A stretch of DNA of 64,000 nucleotides from Nocardia arthritidis NBRC 100137 (GTDB lineage Bacteria; Actinomycetota; Actinomycetes; Mycobacteriales; Mycobacteriaceae). The position numbers were made by a program, and so were the translations under genes. The stretch is taken from assembly GCF_001612765.1 (NCBI RefSeq), contig NZ_BDBB01000004.1, positions 1-64,000 of the forward strand. Reading direction: 5' to 3'. Shown here in pieces: positions 36,612 to 43,827 of this stretch (position 1 is its first letter; every line of letters starts with the position of its first letter). The notes under the pieces are model-generated. The model searched no databases and had not been told where the DNA came from. It worked only from the letters and a program-made list of their open reading frames with translations.

Positions 36612-37430
36612 GTGAAGAACTTCGAGGGCAGAACCGCCGTGATCACCGGTGCGGGCGCGGGCATCGGCCGGGCACTGGCGATCGAGCTCGCCCGCCGCGG
36701 CGCCCGCCTGGCACTGTCGGGTCGTAACGTGGAGAACGTCGCCGAGACCGCTGCGCTGTGCGGCAAGGAGGGTGCGCAAGCCCGCGCCTACAAGCTGGAT
36801 GTGACCGACCGGGAGGCGGTCTATCGCCACGCCGACGAGGTGGCCGAGGACTTCGGCCGGATCAATCTGGTCGTCAACAACGCCGGAGTCTCGCTCACCG
36901 CGAACGTGGAAGAACTCGGCTGGGCGGACTTCGAATGGATCGTCGGCATCAACTTCTGGGGCGTCGCCTACGGCACCAAGGCGTTCCTGCCCCATGTCAT
37001 CGCCTCCGGTGACGGGCACATCGCGAACGTGTCGAGCATGTTCGGTCTGGCCGCGTGCCCCAGCCAAGGCGCCTACAGCGCCACGAAATTCGCCATCCGC
37101 GCCTTCACCGACGCGCTACGGCAGGAGATGAACATCGCCGGCCACGCGGTCGGCGTCAGCAGCGTGCACCCCGGCATGATCAAGACCGAGATCGCCTGGA
37201 AAGCGCGCGCGGGCGGTGATCGCGACCGCGACGCCCTTGCCGCCAACTTCGACCGCCTGGCCAAGACGACCCCCGAGCACGCCGCTCGCGTCATCGTCAA
37301 CGGCATCCGCAAGAACAAGGCGAAGATCCTGATCGGGACGGACGCCCACGTGATCGACTGGCTGCCGAGAATTTTCGGCGCGGGTTACCAGAAGATCCTC
37401 ACCGCTCAGATGAAGAACGAAGTCGCCTGA
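36612..37430 (+). CDS. Short-chain dehydrogenase/reductase
   Basis: An SDR of 272 residues starting with GTG 36612 (VKNFEGRTAVITGAGAGIGR) behind AAGGAAA. It has NNAGVSLTAN, NVSSMFGLAA, the YSATK block and SSVHPGMIKTEIAW. The Arg in LSGRNVENV after the second strand favours NADP(H), unlike its two operon neighbours. The longer C-terminal part resembles SDRs found with acyl or steroid catabolism genes. It closes the operon with kstD. Confidence 0.88.
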   Translation: MKNFEGRTAVITGAGAGIGRALAIELARRGARLALSGRNVENVAETAALCGKEGAQARAYKLDVTDREAVYRHADEVAEDFGRINLVVNNAGVSLTANVEELGWADFEWIVGINFWGVAYGTKAFLPHVIASGDGHIANVSSMFGLAACPSQGAYSATKFAIRAFTDALRQEMNIAGHAVGVSSVHPGMIKTEIAWKARAGGDRDRDALAANFDRLAKTTPEHAARVIVNGIRKNKAKILIGTDAHVIDWLPRIFGAGYQKILTAQMKNEVA

Positions 37431-37732
37431 CAGTGCGGCCGGCGGGTGGTCGGAGAGTTTGTTCGGTCGTCTCCATCTGACACTGGACCGAATTGCACGC
37501 CATGCCGGGAATTCAGCGCCGCGACTCGAACTGGTCGAATCCGCGGCGGGCCGCTCACCATAGCCTATCCGCTAATCGACCGACTTTCGGCAGAGGCTGC
37601 CGCTCTCGCGATGAAATCGGAAGCGACGATGGAAGGGTTGCTGTGACAGTTGCACAGGTCGCAATGGTGGCCCTGGAACGCCATCTGGCCGGTACGCGGG
37701 GCGATCCTCATGTGGCGCAGCTCGAGCACCGC
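37431..37732. other. About 300 bases between convergent units
   Basis: This gap follows the last SDR and precedes the end of the convergent CoA-ligase gene. It holds no clear terminator. The only possible gene is the very short frame starting at 37643. Confidence 0.4.
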
Positions 37733-37753
37733 TCAGGGTTGTGCCCGATGTGA
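37643..37753 (+). CDS. Possible 36-residue protein
   Basis: GGAAGGG lies five bases before a GTG that opens a frame of 36 residues (start VTVAQVAMVALERHLAG, end SGLCPM). Its last 21 bases overlap the end of the convergent CoA-ligase gene. Only the ribosome site supports it. I know no family. Confidence 0.25.
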   Translation: MTVAQVAMVALERHLAGTRGDPHVAQLEHRSGLCPM

Positions 37754-39328
37754 GCGCAGGACGCGTTTGAGCACCTTGCCGCCGGCGTTCCGGGGTAGGT
37801 CCGCTACGACCTCGAAGTGACGCGGGATCTTGTACCCGGCCATTCGGGTCCGGGTCCACGTGATGATCTCCGTAGTGTCGATGTCGGCGGGTGCGGCCGG
37901 GACGACGAAGGCGAAGCCGACTTCGCCGAGCCGGGAGTCGGGGACGCCGACAACGGCGGCGTCTTCTATGCCTGGATGCGCGCGCAGGATCTGCTCGATT
38001 TCAGCGGGATAGACGTTGAAACCGCCCACGATGAACATGTCCGCGTGGCGGTCGGTGACGCGCAGGTAGCCGTTGGCGTCCATGGTGCCGATGTCCCCGG
38101 TGTGCAGCCAACCGCCGGGGTCTATCGCGGCCGCTGTTGCTTGCGGGTCGTCGAGGTAACCGTGCATCACGTTCGGGCCGCGAACCACGATTTCGCCGGG
38201 CTCCTCGACCGGCACGGTCCGCCCGGATCTATCCACGACACGAATCCGCGTACCCGGCAGTGCTTTTCCCGCAGTGACGGCGATGACGTGCATGGGTGCG
38301 TCGGGTGAGCAGATTGTGGCGACGCCGGTCGATTCGGTCAGTCCGTATCCGGTGAAGACCTTGTCGATACTCAGTTCACGGCGGATGCGCTCCACCAATC
38401 CGGTCGGCACACTCGCACCACCTGTACCCGCCAGTCGCAGTGAGCTCAGATCATGGGCCGCACGCCAGTTGTGGGCGAGCAGGTCGTGGAAGAGGGTCGG
38501 AGGTCCCGTCAGCACGGTGATCCGCTCGCGCTCGATGACGCTGAGCGCCTGTCCCGGATCGAATCGTTCCACCGGCACCATGGCGGCGCCGCGCAAGAGG
38601 CACGCGATGATCCCCGCCTTGAAGCCGAAGGTATGGGAGAACGGGTTGACCAGGAGATATCTGTCGTCGCCGCAGAGAGTGACCGCATCGGCCCAACCGG
38701 TGAACGACTCGACGGTCTGCCGATGGGTGACCGGCACACCTTTCGGCACACCCGTGGTGCCGGACGTGAACAGGATGTCGGAGACCGATTCCGGGTCCAC
38801 GGAAGAACTCCGCGCATCGGCCGCCGCGACGGGCACTTCGCCTCCGAGGGCGAGAAACCGAGTCCACGAGAGATCATCGTCCTCGGCGGTGTCGTCGAGC
38901 TTCACGGTGGTCTGTAACTGCGGAAGCGTACGTCCTGACTTCCGCAGCATCCCCGCGTAGTCGTTGCCGAGGAATTCGCCTACGGTGAGCAGCATGCGGC
39001 ACCGGCCGCGCGCGAGGATGTCGGCGGCCTCCGCACCGCGTAACCGCGTACTGATCGGAACGAGCGTCGCGCCCGCACCGAGCACGCCGAGCGCCGCGAT
39101 CACCCATCGCGCGGTATTGGGTGCCCATATCGCCACTCGATCCCCCGGTGCCACCGATCGCGACATCACGGCCTGTGTGACGCGCCGTGCGGCCGTGGCG
39201 AGTTCGGCGTAAGTGAGCGGGCACTCCGGCGCCACCACCGCTACTCGCGCGCCGTGGCGCCGTGCCCGGTCGGCCAGCACCGCGGGAACCGTCGCGAGTT
39301 CACCGGTCGCCGCACGCCGTCGATCCAT
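37733..39328 (-). CDS. FadD3-like acyl-CoA synthetase
   Basis: A CoA ligase of about 531 residues. ATP-binding ILFTSGTTGVPKGVPVTHRQ, YLLVNPFSHTFGFKAGIIAC, the GYGLTESTG motif, GWLHTGDIGTMDANGYL with the hinge DRHADMFIVGGFNVYPAE, and the catalytic Lys in PRNAGGKVLKR are present. The blocks between these resemble FadD3, which activates the C/D-ring propionate left after steroid ring A/B loss, more than they do other ligases. A role on such a product fits the KstD and Hsa genes nearby. The start is uncertain (ATG 39328 or 39358); neither has a strong ribosome site. It is divergent from the PPDK-like operon. Confidence 0.88.
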   Translation of the reverse strand: MDRRRAATGELATVPAVLADRARRHGARVAVVAPECPLTYAELATAARRVTQAVMSRSVAPGDRVAIWAPNTARWVIAALGVLGAGATLVPISTRLRGAEAADILARGRCRMLLTVGEFLGNDYAGMLRKSGRTLPQLQTTVKLDDTAEDDDLSWTRFLALGGEVPVAAADARSSSVDPESVSDILFTSGTTGVPKGVPVTHRQTVESFTGWADAVTLCGDDRYLLVNPFSHTFGFKAGIIACLLRGAAMVPVERFDPGQALSVIERERITVLTGPPTLFHDLLAHNWRAAHDLSSLRLAGTGGASVPTGLVERIRRELSIDKVFTGYGLTESTGVATICSPDAPMHVIAVTAGKALPGTRIRVVDRSGRTVPVEEPGEIVVRGPNVMHGYLDDPQATAAAIDPGGWLHTGDIGTMDANGYLRVTDRHADMFIVGGFNVYPAEIEQILRAHPGIEDAAVVGVPDSRLGEVGFAFVVPAAPADIDTTEIITWTRTRMAGYKIPRHFEVVADLPRNAGGKVLKRVLRSHRAQP

Positions 39329-39379
39329 GCCGCGATGGTGTCGCACCCGACGCCCCATCCGGTCCGATCACCGCCACAT

Positions 39380-39396
39380 ATCCCGCTGACCGGGAA
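39380..39396. promoter_or_regulatory. 17-base inverted repeat, copy 2
   Basis: ATCCCGCTGACCGGGAA, matching the repeats at 33264, 46315 and 47888, lies 52 bases before the FadD3-like start and 213 before the PPDK-like gene. No CTAGCGTC element follows it. Confidence 0.45.
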
Positions 39397-39608
39397 CGTC
39401 CTTCCGGACGGCACCCGCACCCCGCCGTGGACGCCGGGCTCCGACGGATCTCGATCCTGCTCAGCGGGACCTCGGGTACGGCTGGTGAGCGGCGGCACGG
39501 CAGGCTCGAAGAGAGCTACAGGTGTGCGCCGCGGTTCGCACCCGGCCCGGTGCACGAGGTCCGAATCGCGTTGAGGCGCGGAATGTGCAGTGATCGCAAA
39601 GGAGTGAC

Positions 39609-41771
39609 ATGACCGCCGGAGCAGAGCTAGCGGAGCGAAACGGCGAGGCAGCGGGCGCGGCGCCGGTCGTCGAACTCGACGGCGCCTGCGCGTTGTCGCG
39701 GGAGAGCATCGGCGGGAAAGCGTGGAGCGTCAACCGCATGCGCGCGCTGGGTCTTCCGGTGCCGCCCGCCTTCGTGATCACTATCGAGGGCTGGGCCGAC
39801 TTCTCGGCGCGCGGGGCGATCGGCGAGGACATCTGGCGGGCGGTGCGGGCCGGAATCGCCACCTTGGAGCGCGGAACCGGGCGGATCTTCGGGTCCGGCA
39901 CCCGGCCGCTGCTGGTGTCGGTCCGTTCGGGCGCCGCGGTGAGCATGCCGGGCATGATGGACACGGTGCTGAATCTGGGCATGAACGAGGCAGTCGCGGA
40001 AGCGCTGGCAGCGGAGACGGGAAGCACGGACTACGCGGTCGACACCCGGGAACGGTTTCGCACCCAGTATCGCGACACCGTGCTGGGCGACCCAGCCGGT
40101 GTGGTGCCCGAAGATCCCTGGGAGCAGCTGCGAGCGGCCATCAGCGCGGTGTTCCGGTCCTGGGATTCGCCTCGCGCGCAGACGTATCGGCGCAATCGCG
40201 GCGTGTCCGGAACCCTGGGCACCGCGGTGACGGTGCAAGCCATGGTCTTCGGCAATCTCGACGAGAAATCCGGCACCGGTGTGCTGTTCAGCCGCAACCC
40301 GAACACGGGAGAGCACGCGGTGTTCGGTGAATGGCTGGCCGGCGGACAGGGTGAGGATGTGGTCTCCGGCCGGACGACCCCACGACCGTTCGGCGAACTG
40401 GCGACCCTGCTGCCGCAGGTGCACGGTCAGCTCGTCGCGGCGGCCGACCTGCTGGAACGCGATGGCCGCGATATCCAGGACATCGAATTCACCGTCGAAT
40501 CCGGCGCCCTGTGGCTGTTGCAGTCGCGCCCCGCGAAGCGCTCGGCGCGCGCGGCTGTGCGGGCCGCGGTGGCCATGACGGACGAGGGCCTGATCGGCGC
40601 GGAGGAGGCGCTGGCCCGGGTCACCGCCGATCAGGTGCGTGCCGTGCTGCGGCCGGCGAGCGGCGAGTACACGGGGACGCCGCTGGCGCGCGGCGAATCC
40701 GCCTGTCCCGGATTGGCGGCGGGTGTCGTGGTCAGCGATCCGCACGAGGCGGAGCGGCGTGCGGAGGCAGGCGAGGACGTGATTCTGGTGCGCCCGACCA
40801 CCAGCCCCGACGACCTGCACGGCATGATCGCCGCCCGGGCGATCGTCACCGAACTGGGCGGTGTCACCTCGCACGCCGCGCTGGTCGGCCGCGAGATCGG
40901 CAGGCCATGTGTGGTCGGCTGCGGTCCCGGCGTCGTGACGGCGCTGACCGGCCAGGTGGTGACCGTGGACGGCGGCGCGGGCACGGTGTGGCCGGGTCGA
41001 GTCGAAGGCAAACCCGTCGACGGGAGCACCCTCGCGGACGTCGGCCGGTTGGCCGGCTGGGCGGGCACCGACATCGACGGGTTCGCGGCGTGGTTGGACG
41101 CGCGCGCGGCCGACAGCTCGGAAGAGGTCACCGTGGCACTCTTGCCGGCGCTGACGGAGGTCGCCGACCTCGACCTGCTGCGGCTGATCGGGATCAAAGG
41201 CCGGGCCGCCCACGACGCGCTCGCCGCAGGTACAGGCGCGTCGGCCGAGGCCGTCAGCGCCCGATGCGAGGAGCTCGTGGCCGAGGGTTGGTGCGCCGCG
41301 ACGCCGATCGGTGTGCGTCTCACCCCCGAGGGCAGACAGTACCTCGACGGTTTGCTGGCGACGGAACGACGGGCCGTAGACCGCCCCGCGATCGCCTCGG
41401 TCTACGCCGAATTCTGTGCTTTCAACGGCACTTTGAAAGAGATCGTGACCGCGTGGCAGATGAAGGATCCGGCCACCGTCAACGACCACGCCGACGCCGA
41501 GTACGACGGTGCGGTCCTGGCCCGGCTGACCGAACTGCACCGCGCCGTGCAACCGCTACTGCAGCGGATCGGCGATGTCGCACCGCGGCTGGCACGGTAT
41601 TCCGGCCGGTTCGCGCACGCGATCGAGCGGATCGCGGCCGGCGACCTCTCCTGGGTCGCCCGGCCCGTGCTGGACAGCTACCACACCGTGTGGTTCGAGC
41701 TGCACGAGGACCTGATCGGACTGTGCGGCCTGAGCCGCGCCGACGAGGCGGCGGCCGGCCGTGCCCACTGA
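39609..41771 (+). CDS. PPDK/PEP-synthase-like protein with a winged-helix-like C-terminus
   Basis: A protein of 720 residues. The first 350 are an ATP-grasp domain as in pyruvate phosphate dikinase (GGKAWSVNRMRALGLPVPPA, LLVSVRSGAAVSMPGMMDT, TGVLFSRNPNTGE, LLQSRPAKRSARA). A phosphohistidine domain follows with GGVTSHAALVGREIGRPCVV; the catalytic His is residue 422. The PEP-binding barrel of real PPDK is missing. Instead, residues about 515-580 look like a winged helix (EELVAEGWCAATPIGVRLTP) followed by a helical part. It can probably autophosphorylate from ATP, but the phosphate acceptor is unknown. Start ATG 39609 behind AAGGAG. Its end overlaps a PtpB-like phosphatase by 11 bases. Confidence 0.85.
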   Translation: MTAGAELAERNGEAAGAAPVVELDGACALSRESIGGKAWSVNRMRALGLPVPPAFVITIEGWADFSARGAIGEDIWRAVRAGIATLERGTGRIFGSGTRPLLVSVRSGAAVSMPGMMDTVLNLGMNEAVAEALAAETGSTDYAVDTRERFRTQYRDTVLGDPAGVVPEDPWEQLRAAISAVFRSWDSPRAQTYRRNRGVSGTLGTAVTVQAMVFGNLDEKSGTGVLFSRNPNTGEHAVFGEWLAGGQGEDVVSGRTTPRPFGELATLLPQVHGQLVAAADLLERDGRDIQDIEFTVESGALWLLQSRPAKRSARAAVRAAVAMTDEGLIGAEEALARVTADQVRAVLRPASGEYTGTPLARGESACPGLAAGVVVSDPHEAERRAEAGEDVILVRPTTSPDDLHGMIAARAIVTELGGVTSHAALVGREIGRPCVVGCGPGVVTALTGQVVTVDGGAGTVWPGRVEGKPVDGSTLADVGRLAGWAGTDIDGFAAWLDARAADSSEEVTVALLPALTEVADLDLLRLIGIKGRAAHDALAAGTGASAEAVSARCEELVAEGWCAATPIGVRLTPEGRQYLDGLLATERRAVDRPAIASVYAEFCAFNGTLKEIVTAWQMKDPATVNDHADAEYDGAVLARLTELHRAVQPLLQRIGDVAPRLARYSGRFAHAIERIAAGDLSWVARPVLDSYHTVWFELHEDLIGLCGLSRADEAAAGRAH

Positions 41772-42546
41772 CCGCGCGGGCGAATCCACCGTGCCCGGTG
41801 ACCGGTGGGTGGAGTTCGCCCAGATCGACAACGTGCGCGACCTGGGCGGGCTACCCGTGCAAGGTGGCGGCACCACCCGTTTCGGGGTGGTCTACCGTTC
41901 CAGCACGCCACAGAACCTCACCGAAGCCGATATGGCGAAACTGCTCGGCCCGATCGGTCTGCGCACGCTGATCGATCTGCGGCTGCCCGACGAAGTCGAG
42001 CGCGAGGGCTACGGACTGCTGGCCACCGCCGACCTGCGGCGGGTCTGCCTGCCGGTGCGCAAGTCGCCGCAATCCTCGCTGGCGGCACGGGATCTGGTGC
42101 CGGACTCCAGCCGGGTCGATCTGGTGGACCTGTACGACAAGCTGCTTGCGGGCAGCGCCGACTCCATCGTCGCGGCCGTGCGGCTGGTCGTCGACACGGG
42201 CCGTCACTCGGTGCTGTTCCATTGTGCCGCGGGCAAGGACCGCACCGGCCTGCTCGCGGCGGTGCTCCTGGACGCGGTCGGCGTGCCGCCGGAGGAGATC
42301 GCGGCGGACTACGCGCTGACCGGTGAACGCATGCACCGGGTCCGCGACCGGCTCGACGCGCTCCCGTCCTACGCGGGGCTGCCCCCGGTCAGCACAGGCA
42401 TTCTTGGGGTCGAGGCCGAGGTGATGCGACGTTTCCTGGCGAACCTGTCCGCCGACCACGGCGGCGCCGCCGGATGGTTGCTGACCAGCGGGTTGACCGC
42501 CACGCAACTGGCGCGACTACGGGAAGTGCTGATCGCGCCGAACTAG
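41761..42546 (+). CDS. PtpB-like tyrosine/lipid phosphatase
   Basis: A cytosolic phosphatase of 261 residues resembling mycobacterial PtpB. The N-terminal NVRDLGGLPVQGG and VVYRSSTPQNLTEAD, and the P-loop VLFHCAAGKDRTGLLAAVLL (Cys-x5-Arg) are typical, followed by EIAADYALT. PtpB-type enzymes act on phosphotyrosine, phosphoserine and phosphoinositides. It starts with GTG 41761 inside the end of the PPDK-like gene, so the two are co-translated and likely act together. It has no signal peptide. Confidence 0.9.
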   Translation: MPTDRAGESTVPGDRWVEFAQIDNVRDLGGLPVQGGGTTRFGVVYRSSTPQNLTEADMAKLLGPIGLRTLIDLRLPDEVEREGYGLLATADLRRVCLPVRKSPQSSLAARDLVPDSSRVDLVDLYDKLLAGSADSIVAAVRLVVDTGRHSVLFHCAAGKDRTGLLAAVLLDAVGVPPEEIAADYALTGERMHRVRDRLDALPSYAGLPPVSTGILGVEAEVMRRFLANLSADHGGAAGWLLTSGLTATQLARLREVLIAPN

Positions 42547-42798
42547 GAATCGCGGTCGCGGGGTCGGGCGATCGCGAAGTCGCAGCCGCTGGCAGGGCGT
42601 GTGATCGTGGGCTGCGGGATCGGGCAGGTCGACGGCGGCGTGGAGCAGGTTCGGCCGGACGACGATTTGCCGCTCGAGATCCGCAGACCTGACGCGCTCT
42701 GCCGCGGCGGAAAGGGCCGGGCGGACGGTCTGACAGGTGACGAGTCCGCGCCCCGCGCATCGGTGCAGCCGGTGCCCGTCTCCGCGGGTCCGGAAACG

Positions 42799-42834
42799 AG
42801 CGGGGTCGGTGGATCACGATCCGCCGACCCCGCT
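42799..42834. terminator. Very stable hairpin between convergent operons
   Basis: A 17-base stem with one wobble pair and a 2-base loop (arms 42799-42815 and 42818-42834) begins 12 bases after the end of the minus-strand phosphatase gene. It lies between the two convergent phosphotransferase/phosphatase operons and can stop transcription from both sides. Confidence 0.65.
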
Positions 42835-42845
42835 GTCTCCCTCGA

Positions 42846-43748
42846 TTACCGCGACAGCAGCTTGGCTTTCAGCGCCTCCAGCGTCGGACCGTCCACGCCG
42901 AGCCCCTCGGAGACGAACCGGTCGAACGAGCCGAAGGACGCATCGGCTTGGTCGAACGCGGCGTCGAGGAAGTCGTGCTGCACCCCGAGGATCGGATCGA
43001 ACAGCGCGGGATCGATGACCAGCCCCTTGGCCACCAGCCCGTCCATCAGCGCCTTGTTGCCCGCAGCCAGGTTGTCGTTCGACTCCAGATAATCCTTGTA
43101 CACCTGACCCTTCGGGACGCCGAGCGCCGTCATCAGGATCGCGGTCAGCCAGCCGGTGCGGTCCTTGCCGGCGGTGCAGTGGAACAGCACCGGCCCGGTG
43201 GCGTTCGCGATATCCCGGATGGCGGCGCCGAACCGGCCGCGCGCCGTGGCGTCGCTGACCAGCCACCGATAGTAGTCGCGCATGATGCCCGCGGCCTTAC
43301 CGTCACCGAACATCTGTTGCTGCACGGCCGGACCGCCCTGTACTGCCTTGCCCACCATCAGGTAGAAATCGTTGCCCGGGTCGTACACCGGACGCGCGAG
43401 GGCGGGAATCGACGCGGGAAGCTTGTCGGGATTGGCCCCCGACTCGGCCGGGCTGCGGAAATCGATCACCGCGGTGATGCCCGCGGCCACCAGCTTCTGC
43501 TGGTCGGCGGCGGTGAGCTTGTCCAGGGCGTCGGTGCGGAAGACGACGCCCGTCCGCAGTTTGCCGTTGCCCTGGGTGGGATAGTCGCCGATGTCCCTGG
43601 CATTCGGCGCCGCCGAGAGCTGCATGGAACGGTCGTGCACGGTGTGCACGAGGGCGGGGCCCGCGAATGCGGTGGTGGACGGGAATACGGCGATCAGTGC
43701 GGCGGCGACACCGGTCATCGCCCCGCGAACAGCACGCGAAATCGTCAC
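42846..43748 (-). CDS. Exported PtpB-like tyrosine phosphatase
   Basis: A phosphatase of 300 residues with an N-terminal signal peptide (TISRAVRGAMTGVAAALIAV, then FPSTTAFAG, likely cut after AFA). The body has NARDIGDYPTQGN, TGVVFRTDALDKLTAAD and the P-loop VLFHCTAGKDRTGWLTAIL, so all catalytic parts are present. It starts with GTG at 43748 with AAGGA upstream and lies 79 bases after the rifampin-phosphotransferase-like gene on the same strand. It would act outside the membrane, unlike the phosphatase of the neighbouring operon. Confidence 0.9.
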   Translation of the reverse strand: MTISRAVRGAMTGVAAALIAVFPSTTAFAGPALVHTVHDRSMQLSAAPNARDIGDYPTQGNGKLRTGVVFRTDALDKLTAADQQKLVAAGITAVIDFRSPAESGANPDKLPASIPALARPVYDPGNDFYLMVGKAVQGGPAVQQQMFGDGKAAGIMRDYYRWLVSDATARGRFGAAIRDIANATGPVLFHCTAGKDRTGWLTAILMTALGVPKGQVYKDYLESNDNLAAGNKALMDGLVAKGLVIDPALFDPILGVQHDFLDAAFDQADASFGSFDRFVSEGLGVDGPTLEALKAKLLSR

Positions 43749-43827
43749 TGGATCATTCCTTCCATAGGGTCGCGGCCCGGCGGCGCCGAACCGGCAAGGG
43801 GCCGGGGTGCGCGCCCCCGGCCCCGGC

